From an uncultured Bacteroidales bacterium (lineage in GTDB: Bacteria > Bacteroidota > Bacteroidia > Bacteroidales > UBA4417), in contig CAIPFN010000183.1 in assembly GCA_903864265.1 (NCBI GenBank), positions 1-32,140 on the forward strand: a stretch of 32,140 nt of DNA, given 5' to 3'. This document shows positions 13,725 through 22,003 of the stretch, one piece after another. Position 1 is the stretch's first letter. The number at the start of each line of letters is the position of its first letter. A model generated the notes under the pieces. That model was not told the origin of the DNA and searched no databases. It worked only from the letters and a program-made list of their open reading frames with translations. The position numbers were made by a program, and so were the translations under genes.

Positions 13725-15305
13725 CTACTTCCATATCGTGGTAAGCTTGTACACCGTACAGGAGTCAAGTTGTATATTGCCATTCCTGCTGTAAAGCCTG
13801 ATGCCGGTGAATCCTTCGGAGGGAAAGAATATTTCGGTCATTACAACCCTTCCCTGCATTGCAAATAGCTCGACGGAAGCAGCATCAATGATCAGATGCA
13901 TTTCGACCGGCTCCCCGCTGAATGTAAAAGGCGATGTGTGAATCCCTTTGAAATCTTTCGAAAAATCGCTTAGTCCGGCCTTCTCCCTGTTCATATAGAA
14001 TTCGTTCTTGTTTTTATCGTACCCGATCAGCAGGTTTTCGCCTTTTGTATTATAGAGTTCGATCCCGAAATCACTGGATGCTTCTGTTTTGGGAAATGTG
14101 AGTGCCAGCTGATATTCGATCGGATATAAGGGCTGTGCCAGGTTTTGATCCAGGTCGAATACATCTTTAACCAGGGCAGGTTTGAGTTCAGCCTTACGCT
14201 CGCGCAACAGCTGAATTTCCTTTACCGGTTGTGAAGCCAGTATATACTTATTGTTTTCGGATACCAGGCTGAGTTCGCGTGGCAATGTCATAGCACTTCT
14301 CCATACCCCGGTAGGAACCACCTGGGCATATTGCCAGTTGCTCATCCAGCCGATGGCAATGCATCTTCCGTCCGATTCGGGGATATTTGAAAATGTCACT
14401 AAGGCATAATTATCTTTCCCCTGGTCGGCCCATTGAATATCGGTTGACTCGTTAGTAAATTTATGACCGTCGAATTCGCCCGTAAAATATTGTGTTGCTG
14501 ATCCCCCGTTAGGTCCGCCTGGATTTATATTTACAATCAATACCCATTTCTTTAGACCTGCTTTGCCTGTAACCGGCAACTGAACCAGGTCAGGGCATTC
14601 CCATACTCCGCCGTGAGCACCTATGCCTTTGCCAAATTCGCTTTCGAGTGCCCATTCTTTAAGGTTGGCCGAGGAATAGAAGCAGACGTGGTCGCCAACG
14701 GCAAGGGTCATTATCCATTTTTTGGTTTCTTTGTTCCACGACACTTTTGGGTCACGGAAATCCTTCTGCCCGGGGTTCTTCAATACAGGGTTCTTATCAT
14801 ATTTTATCCAGGTGCGCCCTTTATCGTTACTGTAAGCGATTCCCTCACTTTCTATATCCGTTTTTCCAGCTTTCTGCCCTTTCATATCATGTAAAGTAAA
14901 AATAGCTACCATGGCCGGTTTCCCATCTTTACCGAATCCCGATGTATTGTTTACGTCAATCACAGCGCTTCCCGAAAAAATAAAGCCCAGACTGTCAGGA
15001 TACAGGGCGATTGGGAGATTCTGCCAATGCATCATGTCGGTACTTACAGCATGACCCCAGTGCATAGGGCCCCAAACGGTTGAATCAGGATAATACTGGT
15101 AAAACAGGTGGTACTCTCCTTCAAAGTAAACCATTCCGTTGGGATCGTTCATCCAGCCTGAGGGTGGAGAAAAATGAACCTGAGGACGATACAACTCGGC
15201 GTACTGAGCCGGCACATCCTTTGTTTTTGTCCCGGTATTCTTGCACGAAGAAAAGAGCAGTGAACCGGAAACAAGTATCAGAAGAAAGAGATTGAATGTT
15301 TTCAT
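13725..15305 (-). CDS. GH32 beta-fructosidase, lipoprotein (levanase/inulinase/invertase type)
   Basis: A 526-residue glycoside hydrolase of family 32. The signal peptide ends in the lipobox LFSSC (Cys21), so it is membrane-anchored, on either the periplasmic or outer face; the residues after Cys21 lack the acidic export signal, which favours the periplasm. The five-blade propeller carries all three catalytic motifs: WMNDPNG with nucleophile Asp54, FRDPK with Asp185, and WECPDL with acid/base Glu236. The C-terminal beta-sandwich ends with the typical VELFAMQGRVVMTEIFFP stretch. It cleaves terminal beta-fructosyl residues from sucrose, raffinose-family sugars or fructans. It is the last gene of the operon, 92 bases after GH36, and is followed by a terminator. 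Exo versus endo action cannot be settled from sequence alone. Confidence 0.95.
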   Translation of the reverse strand: MKTFNLFLLILVSGSLLFSSCKNTGTKTKDVPAQYAELYRPQVHFSPPSGWMNDPNGMVYFEGEYHLFYQYYPDSTVWGPMHWGHAVSTDMMHWQNLPIALYPDSLGFIFSGSAVIDVNNTSGFGKDGKPAMVAIFTLHDMKGQKAGKTDIESEGIAYSNDKGRTWIKYDKNPVLKNPGQKDFRDPKVSWNKETKKWIMTLAVGDHVCFYSSANLKEWALESEFGKGIGAHGGVWECPDLVQLPVTGKAGLKKWVLIVNINPGGPNGGSATQYFTGEFDGHKFTNESTDIQWADQGKDNYALVTFSNIPESDGRCIAIGWMSNWQYAQVVPTGVWRSAMTLPRELSLVSENNKYILASQPVKEIQLLRERKAELKPALVKDVFDLDQNLAQPLYPIEYQLALTFPKTEASSDFGIELYNTKGENLLIGYDKNKNEFYMNREKAGLSDFSKDFKGIHTSPFTFSGEPVEMHLIIDAASVELFAMQGRVVMTEIFFPSEGFTGIRLYSRNGNIQLDSCTVYKLTTIWK

Positions 15306-15397
15306 GATTTTATAAATATTAATTGTTTGTTATTCAATATTTTACTCGTTTAATCTTTGTTGGACCGGATGACATTCATACAGTCGGCCAGGTTTCA

Positions 15398-17608
15398 TTA
15401 TTTCACTTCGGTAATTTCCAGCACCACACTCGATCTTTTGGAATTTACATCCGGATTAATCCCAACCTTCATTAAAAAATCGCCGGAATAGATCTGCGTC
15501 GGGTTCATACTGGAGACTGTTCCCGGATACAGATTAATCTCTTTGATTTTGTATTTCTTTGCCCCATCTAACCCGTTTAACGCGATGGGCCTCCCGGTAG
15601 CGGTTTCCATAAAGCGCGTGCTGTGCAAATAAGTGAACATGATGGCACCTGATTTATCCTCATTTACATATGCTATGGATGCCACCGGGTTTTCGTAAGG
15701 ACTTGCCAGTCGATATTGTGTTCCGTGCCAGACTATGTCTTTGAACGAATTATAGTTCTTAATGGCATCCTGGCAAAAACTCAGATCATCTTTACTCAAT
15801 TTACCTGCCACAATATCAAAGCCCAGTTTACCCATACTGGCCACATCCACCCTGAATTTAACAGCTTGTTTCCCCCAATCGGTAACATGACAATCGGTAG
15901 CTATGGATGGGAAGAAGTAGGAATAATTCCATTGGAGGAAAATACGTTCAACCGGATCGGTATCATCGCTTGGCCAAAACTCGGTAAAATATTTCAGTAA
16001 CTCATAATCGGCTCTGCCCCCGCCACCGGAACAAAGCATCATCGAAACTGTCGGATATTTTGACCTGATGCGTTGCAACACACTGTAAAGCCCTTTCACA
16101 TAATCCACATACAAATGAGTTTGAGGAATATTCTTCCTGTTGAGGTAAGCCGAATAAGCGTTATAGATAACCGCATTGCAATCCCATTTAATAAAAGCCA
16201 GTTCCGGATTTTTGGTGAAGAGATCGTCAACAATTCCGAAAACAAAATCCTGCACTTCGGGATTTGACAGATCGAGTACCAGCTGGTTACGGTAATATTT
16301 CTCGGGGCGTTCCGGTTGGCGGATCACCCAATCAAGGTGTTTTTCGTACAATTCACTTTTGGGATCCACCATTTCGGGTTCAATCCATATCCCAAATTTA
16401 ACACCTGCAGCTTTTGCTTCTTTTACAAGATAACCAATACCATGCGGCAGCTTTTTAATGTTTTCCTGCCAGTCGCCCAGGCCGGCATCATCGTTATTTC
16501 GCGGATATTTGTTCCCGAACCAGCCGTCATCCAGCAGGAACATATCTACTCCAAGGCTTTTAGCATCCTTAAACAAGGCGGATAATTTAGGCTCGTCGAA
16601 ATCAAAGTAGGTAGCTTCCCAATTATTCAGCAGCGTGAGCCTTTCACCCAGTCCGTTTAAAACACGGTATTTCCGCGCCCAGCTTTGCAACTGCCGGCTG
16701 GCCTGCCCGGTTCCGCTATTTGAAACCGTATAAATGAAGGAAGGCGTTTTGAAAGTTGCGCCGGCGGCCAGGGTATAGGCGGATTCATACGGATTGATGC
16801 CAGCAATGAAACGGAGTGTTTTGTCAGAGGTAACTTCAAAATCCAGTTTATAATTACCGCTCCATGCCAGCTGACCCAGGACTACCTGCCCGCTGTTTTC
16901 TTTAGCCGGACCATCAAAAGACAGAATAAAATTGGGGGTGCCCAATAACATGGCCCTGGTCCCCAATTTTGATTCAATGCTTTTTGTGCCTTGTGATAAC
17001 TTCTCTTCCGTGGGCTGCATTTCCTTCAGGTATTCGCCCTGGAAACTGGTTAAATAGAAGTTTTTATCGCTGAAGAATAAATTTGCAGAAGCATATTTAC
17101 TTAGAACAACAGCTGCTTTTTCAGTATTGGTAATCTGGGCCCATTGTTCAATTACGTTTTCGTTATTCCAGGTTTTATAATACAATTCAACCGTTAATTT
17201 ATAAACAGGATCTATGAGTTTTATGATGGTTAGTGTAACATTGTCAGCCTCTTTCTGCTGTTGAAAACTTACATACTTCAATTCTGTTGAAGGATTGCCA
17301 TCGGCATGAGTAAGCTGCAAGGCAGGCTCCGAAAGGTTCCATGTGCCGGCGGCTGTATAGGCATTATTATAAATTCCTGAATTCCCTTCGGGAAAATGGT
17401 ATTGCTGAGCAGTGGCTGCATAATCAGAAGCATTTAAAAGCTTATTCCCGAAATACACCATCCATAAGCGGTTGTCCTTATCGGTTTGCAGCACTATTGC
17501 ATTATCTTTAGTTTCGATGGGGATAGTGATCTGCTGACCACTGATTTTACCAAAAACCAGGAGTAACAAAATGAAAAGATTCAGCTTTATGAATTTCCCT
17601 GATTGCAT
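15398..17608 (-). CDS. GH36 alpha-galactosidase, secreted to the periplasm
   Basis: A 736-residue retaining alpha-galactosidase. A non-lipid signal peptide (cleavage after about residue 24, KISGQQ) is followed by the N-terminal beta-supersandwich and the catalytic barrel with LLDDGWFG (about 358-365), GIWIEPEMV (406-414), the nucleophile motif FIKWDCN (Asp476), the glycine-rich LCSGGGGRADYELL (525-538) and the acid/base motif WPSDDTDP (Asp548). Length and motifs fit tetrameric bacterial GH36 enzymes that release galactose from raffinose, stachyose and melibiose. Its place between two GH32 enzymes argues that the locus targets raffinose-family oligosaccharides rather than plain fructan. No galactose-handling genes (galK, galM, galT) are in the window, so the galactose must be processed from elsewhere. 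Confidence 0.95.
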   Translation of the reverse strand: MQSGKFIKLNLFILLLLVFGKISGQQITIPIETKDNAIVLQTDKDNRLWMVYFGNKLLNASDYAATAQQYHFPEGNSGIYNNAYTAAGTWNLSEPALQLTHADGNPSTELKYVSFQQQKEADNVTLTIIKLIDPVYKLTVELYYKTWNNENVIEQWAQITNTEKAAVVLSKYASANLFFSDKNFYLTSFQGEYLKEMQPTEEKLSQGTKSIESKLGTRAMLLGTPNFILSFDGPAKENSGQVVLGQLAWSGNYKLDFEVTSDKTLRFIAGINPYESAYTLAAGATFKTPSFIYTVSNSGTGQASRQLQSWARKYRVLNGLGERLTLLNNWEATYFDFDEPKLSALFKDAKSLGVDMFLLDDGWFGNKYPRNNDDAGLGDWQENIKKLPHGIGYLVKEAKAAGVKFGIWIEPEMVDPKSELYEKHLDWVIRQPERPEKYYRNQLVLDLSNPEVQDFVFGIVDDLFTKNPELAFIKWDCNAVIYNAYSAYLNRKNIPQTHLYVDYVKGLYSVLQRIRSKYPTVSMMLCSGGGGRADYELLKYFTEFWPSDDTDPVERIFLQWNYSYFFPSIATDCHVTDWGKQAVKFRVDVASMGKLGFDIVAGKLSKDDLSFCQDAIKNYNSFKDIVWHGTQYRLASPYENPVASIAYVNEDKSGAIMFTYLHSTRFMETATGRPIALNGLDGAKKYKIKEINLYPGTVSSMNPTQIYSGDFLMKVGINPDVNSKRSSVVLEITEVK

Positions 17609-17733
17609 TTAAAATTTCTTATTTAGGGTTATGGGCAGGATTGGTAAGGCAGACATGATGCTATACCTTCCTTAAGGCTGTTGTGCAAGAGCTGCCTTTG
17701 ACAGCTAAAAAGCACACTTAACTTAACTTGTCT

Positions 17734-18231
17734 TTATTTTTTTGAAGGGCTAATCAGTTTAAAGAATTTCTCCAGGTACTGATCCTCATCGTCGTAAAGC
17801 AGCAGTTTTTTCTGGGCGGAATACAGGAAAACGGAAGGATATTTCCTGGGGCCAAACTGTGCAATGAACTGATTTTTTGAATCTTGCAGGATGGTCACAT
17901 TTTTTAAGCCGGGCAGATTTGCAGCATACTGCTTGAAAAAGCTATTTATGGCAGCTTTATCCTCCATGGAAATCAGGTATATGGAGATATTCCGGCATTC
18001 GCTTATTCTCTTGCTCAGGGTGCCCAGGGTATGCTGGCAATGATCGCAGGTAACATCAAAAAAAATAAAAAGTGCTTGTTTCCCGGCCGCAACATTTTTA
18101 GTTGTAAAAGGAGTTTTGTCAAGTTTATAAAAAGTGAATTCAGGAATAGTTTGAGAAGGTGTTTGTGCAGAACCCGTGAAAGCCGTAAGTACACAGAGGG
18201 CAAAGGTTATTAGTTTCAAAATATCTTTCAT
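17734..18231 (-). CDS. Periplasmic thioredoxin-like (TlpA/AhpC-type) protein
   Basis: A 165-residue secreted protein. The signal peptide MKDILKLITFALCVLTAFTGSAQ has a standard AxA-type cleavage site and no lipobox. The mature domain has the thioredoxin fold order: FTFYKLDKTPFTT, then ALFIFFDVTCDHCQHT with the redox CxxC (CDHC), a KDxxAINSFFKQY helix and the cis-proline segment KYPSVFLY. It may act as a disulfide reductase or a thiol oxidant-scavenging protein in the periplasm. It sits between GH32 (81-base gap upstream) and GH36 (125-base gap downstream) on the same strand, which is an unexpected place for redox chemistry. A link to the sugar enzymes is unknown; the CDHC active site differs from the classical CGPC of thioredoxin. 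Confidence 0.85.
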   Translation of the reverse strand: MKDILKLITFALCVLTAFTGSAQTPSQTIPEFTFYKLDKTPFTTKNVAAGKQALFIFFDVTCDHCQHTLGTLSKRISECRNISIYLISMEDKAAINSFFKQYAANLPGLKNVTILQDSKNQFIAQFGPRKYPSVFLYSAQKKLLLYDDEDQYLEKFFKLISPSKK

Positions 18232-18312
18232 AAATCTGCTCTCCTGATGGGTTTACCTGCTTTTCATTTTTTGTGCTCCGGACTTTCAATGGACCTACGG
18301 ACAGAGGTTTAG

Positions 18313-20082
18313 TCACTTTTTCCAGACTGACTCTAACTGGTACGCTACTATATGAACATCAGCCAGATCGCTGTTACCCGAAATAGTCAGGTTAGCTGAA
18401 TTTTTATCTTTATTCACAAAGCATTTGGCTATCTGTACGATTCCCTCATTGGCAAATAGTTCCAGCGAGGTTCTGTCGATCAGTAAGCGTAGTTTTATTT
18501 TGCCATCAACCGGGGCTAACGGAGCCTTAATCCCAGTCAGGCTGAGGATTTGGGTCCCCGGATTGTAAGAAATTGTTTGCCCGAAGAGTTCAGTTTTAAT
18601 CACACTATTTGTATCGGTAGCGTGGTATGATTTCAAATCAAACCGAATTTCAATATCCAGCAACTCTCCCTTGAGGCCTGTTACCTGCACAGGATTTTCG
18701 GCTCCCTTCAAAGTGGCCGAAAACGTAATTGGATCAGGTAGCCGTAACTTTTCAATTTCTTTAACCGGTTCCATAAACAGCCGGATGCCATCGGGTGTAG
18801 TGCGCAAAGTCAGGTTCCGCGGGCTGGTAAACTGCTGATTGAAAGGCATTTTGGGATATTCGCCTCCCTGCATCCACGAGAACTGTATACGCCTGCCATC
18901 ATTCGCGGGTATATCACTATAGGATTGAGCTGCATAATCATTCCCGCCGAATTTAGTAGTGAAAGGGCCGCTCTCTATTTTGAACTCTTTTCCGTCGAAG
19001 TTGCCGATCAGATATTTTCCGTTACCGCCCCAGAAAACCCAACGGGACTGCTGTTTGTTATTATCCACGGGCAATTCAAACATATCGGGGCATTCGCTGC
19101 AGCCCAATTTCTTAATATCGCATATTTTTTCCCATTGAATTAAATTCTTTGACGAAAACAAGGCATAATCTTCTCCATCCATAAACAACGCCATAGTCCA
19201 GTGCCCGTTGTTGGGATTTGCCGGATTTTTCCTGTCCTCGTACCAAAATACTTTAGGATCACGATTCCCTCCAATCATATGCGGAAGCACAGGATTTCCG
19301 GGATATTTAAGCCAGGTTTTACCTTCGTCGAGCGAATATACCATCGACTGGGCCGACTTGCCTTTTCCACGATTAGCATCTGTGGAGGTGTAGAAAGCCA
19401 CCAAAGGAGGATTAACGATTTTACCGGCTTTATCTCTTGCAGGATTTGTTTGTAATCCAGATGTATTGTTCCAATCGACCACCGCTGATCCTGAAAAGAC
19501 AACGCCGTTTTTATCGGGTATAACGGCATCGGCCATCTCATTCCAATGTACTAAATCGGTACTTACGGCATGCCCCCAGGTCATATTTCCCCAGCTGGTG
19601 CCATATGGATTGTGTTGAAAAAAGAGATGATACGTTCCTTTATAATAAACCAGTCCATTCGGATCATTGGTCCACCCGCGCCTGGGAGCAAAGTGAAATT
19701 GCGGCCTGTATTCCTCTTTATATACCAGAGGCTCATCCGACATTTGATCAGATGTTTTAATTAAATTCAGCCATTTTGAACCGGGAACAACCGTTTCGGC
19801 CGTTAACACAAGCTTTTTACCCTTCCATTGTCCCACTTCGAGGGTTGCATAGAAGTCAGGGTTTTCGGTTGCCAGTTCAATTTCAAATTCATGCTGCCAA
19901 ACCCCGTCAACATTTACTGTAACCCAGGTTTTTGCAGCCCCGGTTTTGACCGGAAGGAGTACAAATTTTTTATCAACCGGATTACTTTCAAATGACTGAG
20001 CTGTGCTCTGAGCTGATAAACCTGTAAAAGCAGATACAACTCCCAAAATGCATAAACAAAGAATGAGTATATTTTTTTTCAT
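18313..20082 (-). CDS. GH32 beta-fructosidase with N-terminal extra domain, periplasmic
   Basis: A 589-residue family 32 hydrolase. I start it at the ATG 20080-20082 (MKKNILILCLCILGVVSAFTG), since the frame reaches further only to a TTG at 20133. The signal peptide ends near LSAQ and has no lipobox at the cleavage point, so the protein should be soluble in the periplasm. Residues about 30-120 form an extra beta domain of the kind seen before GH32 in Bacteroides. The propeller has RRGWTNDPNG with nucleophile Asp140 (Thr replaces the usual Met), NRDPKV with Asp275, and SECPDM with acid/base Glu330. The beta-sandwich closes with LELFANEGIVQIAK. It is the first enzyme gene after SusD2 in the operon. 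The presence of two GH32 enzymes suggests complementary linkage or chain-length preference. Confidence 0.95.
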   Translation of the reverse strand: MKKNILILCLCILGVVSAFTGLSAQSTAQSFESNPVDKKFVLLPVKTGAAKTWVTVNVDGVWQHEFEIELATENPDFYATLEVGQWKGKKLVLTAETVVPGSKWLNLIKTSDQMSDEPLVYKEEYRPQFHFAPRRGWTNDPNGLVYYKGTYHLFFQHNPYGTSWGNMTWGHAVSTDLVHWNEMADAVIPDKNGVVFSGSAVVDWNNTSGLQTNPARDKAGKIVNPPLVAFYTSTDANRGKGKSAQSMVYSLDEGKTWLKYPGNPVLPHMIGGNRDPKVFWYEDRKNPANPNNGHWTMALFMDGEDYALFSSKNLIQWEKICDIKKLGCSECPDMFELPVDNNKQQSRWVFWGGNGKYLIGNFDGKEFKIESGPFTTKFGGNDYAAQSYSDIPANDGRRIQFSWMQGGEYPKMPFNQQFTSPRNLTLRTTPDGIRLFMEPVKEIEKLRLPDPITFSATLKGAENPVQVTGLKGELLDIEIRFDLKSYHATDTNSVIKTELFGQTISYNPGTQILSLTGIKAPLAPVDGKIKLRLLIDRTSLELFANEGIVQIAKCFVNKDKNSANLTISGNSDLADVHIVAYQLESVWKK

Positions 20083-20180
20083 GTTTGGGTTATCTTTAAA
20101 CGGGAACCTCCCGTTTTGGACTTCAATCTGCAAATTCTATCGATTTATCCCAGCAACAAACGGATCTCAAAGGTAATCAA

Positions 20181-20210
20181 ACAATCAGGCGGTAACAAAT
20201 GCCTGATTGT
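20181..20210 (-). repeat. Perfect 10-base inverted repeat between SusD2 and GH32
   Basis: ACAATCAGGC (20181-20190) and GCCTGATTGT (20201-20210) are perfect reverse complements around a 10-base loop. In the minus-strand transcript this hairpin follows the SusD2 stop codon by about 24 bases and precedes the GH32 gene. Only a weak U-rich stretch follows, so it looks like an RNA stability or partial-attenuation element inside the operon rather than a full terminator. Confidence 0.7.
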
Positions 20211-20233
20211 CTGATTATCAATGGTGTCAGGTA

Positions 20234-21970
20234 TTAATACCCGGGATTCTGGTGATATAAACCTTTGGTGAAGGTAATTTCCCTTTGTGGGATAGGATAA
20301 TACTCATCCCTGCCTTTGGTGAAATGCGCGAAGCTGAGGAAATCCCGTTTAGTTTTTTCAACATCAAGATATGCATTCAGTGTTTCGGCAGCAATACCCC
20401 AACGTACAAGGTCAAAGTAACGGGCGCCTTCCATACCGAATTCAAGTCTTCTCTCGAACATAAGCGCTTTCCATGCATTGTCTTTTGTCCAGTTAATATT
20501 GACTCCATCCTGGTATTCGCTGATCCGGTAATTTGAAGGATTCGTACCATCGGCCAATTTGGTCCTGTTGGTACTTGCCTTAGCCCTGGCGCGGATCTGG
20601 TTGATCAGTGGAAGAGCTTCAGCCTGACGGTTCAGCTGGATTAAAGCTTCAGCACGCATGAGTAAAACATCGGCAAAACGGATGAAATCGATGTTTTTGG
20701 AAGTTCCCATGAAAGGACCTTTTTTGAAATAACAAGCACAATCAGGCGACTGCTGCTCTTTCATATTGCTGAAGAAGCCATAAACTCCCGGTACGCGGGC
20801 CCAGCTTACCTGGTAGATCATCAGGTCAGGCCTGTATTTGAAAGGGTGACCCGGAACTCCGACAGTATGATCCAGTCGTGGATCGACTCCATTGGTTTGG
20901 AAATCGGCCTCATTAACCATATCCGAATTGTTAAAAGTGTCGAACATCGGCAAACCATTAGCATCGGTTTTAAAAGCATTAACCATGTTTTGACTGGCCT
21001 TGTGAAAATCGCAGCAGCCATAAAGCGGAGTGCCGGTAGGCGAATTGAGCCCGGTTGCATAGCTTGCCCTGCCTGCTTCGGTACCGTCATTTAACGAGAA
21101 TTGAGCAGCAAAAATCGATTCCACGCCGTTATCATAACCATCGAGGAAGTTCTCACCATAATCAGGTTGCAGGCTATAGTGGCCCATTACCGTTGCGGTA
21201 AGGTCAACAACTTCCTGTAAACGAGCGGGATTAATATTTGTAACCGTGTGGTTTTCGTCCTGTTCATAAGCCTGGTAGAGCCTCACTTTGGCGAGGTAAG
21301 CTGCAGCTGCAAACTTATTTGCCCTGCCCACCTGGGCCTGTACTTCGGGTAAATTGTCCATGGCAAATTTGAAGTCATCGGCAATTTTGTTCCAAAGGGC
21401 TTCATTGGTAAGATCATTCGAGGTTTTCAGGATTTGCTCCTGGGTCATGGTTTCGTCGATAAATGGAACCTTGTTGAACAGCCTTTTGAGCATAAAATAT
21501 GAGTGGCCACGTAAGAAGCGAAGTTCAGCCTGGCTTGCAGCTTTAGTAGGGTATTGTGCAGCATCTAAACCATTAGCAGCAACCAAAGCTAAGTTAGCCC
21601 TGGAAATAGCCTTATAGTAATTTGCCCAGGTGCGTGGAGCCATCCAGTCACTTCCTCCCTGATCAGGAGTAGTAAGGTAATATTGTTCATATTTGTTGAC
21701 ATCGCCCACATCGTCGACTCCGCCACCACCTTTATAGGCATCATCCGAGCGTACGCTGCCATAAACCCACATGCTGGTTATTGGCCCGATCATATCATCA
21801 TTGGCCATTCCGGCATAGGCCGAAATTACCAGTTTATCAACGTTGGCTGAGGTTGAAACCTGTTCCTGGGTTACAACGCCCTGAGGCTGATAATTTAGAA
21901 AATCTTTCCCGCATGAGGTAAGCAATACCCCTGCCATGACAAAGACCAGTATTTTTGAAATATATTTCAT
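20234..21970 (-). CDS. SusD/RagB-family nutrient-binding outer membrane lipoprotein (pair 2)
   Basis: A 578-residue SusD homologue with lipobox LLTSC (Cys20). SusD signs are KDFLNYQPQGVVTQEQ after the Cys, the AELRFLRGHSYFMLKRLFNKVPFID helical segment near 147-171, IRFADVLLMRAEALIQL and the late LMFERRLEFGMEGARYFDLVRWG motif followed by YYPIPQREI. It is the cell-surface lid that captures oligosaccharide for SusC2, 33 bases upstream in the transcript. It is downstream of SusC2 and upstream of the enzymes, as in known fructan loci. Sequence is quite different from SusD1 outside the family motifs, so the two pairs are unlikely to be a recent duplication. Confidence 0.95.
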   Translation of the reverse strand: MKYISKILVFVMAGVLLTSCGKDFLNYQPQGVVTQEQVSTSANVDKLVISAYAGMANDDMIGPITSMWVYGSVRSDDAYKGGGGVDDVGDVNKYEQYYLTTPDQGGSDWMAPRTWANYYKAISRANLALVAANGLDAAQYPTKAASQAELRFLRGHSYFMLKRLFNKVPFIDETMTQEQILKTSNDLTNEALWNKIADDFKFAMDNLPEVQAQVGRANKFAAAAYLAKVRLYQAYEQDENHTVTNINPARLQEVVDLTATVMGHYSLQPDYGENFLDGYDNGVESIFAAQFSLNDGTEAGRASYATGLNSPTGTPLYGCCDFHKASQNMVNAFKTDANGLPMFDTFNNSDMVNEADFQTNGVDPRLDHTVGVPGHPFKYRPDLMIYQVSWARVPGVYGFFSNMKEQQSPDCACYFKKGPFMGTSKNIDFIRFADVLLMRAEALIQLNRQAEALPLINQIRARAKASTNRTKLADGTNPSNYRISEYQDGVNINWTKDNAWKALMFERRLEFGMEGARYFDLVRWGIAAETLNAYLDVEKTKRDFLSFAHFTKGRDEYYPIPQREITFTKGLYHQNPGY

Positions 21971-22003
21971 GTCTTTTAGTTTTTAAGTTATTTACTATTA
22001 GGA

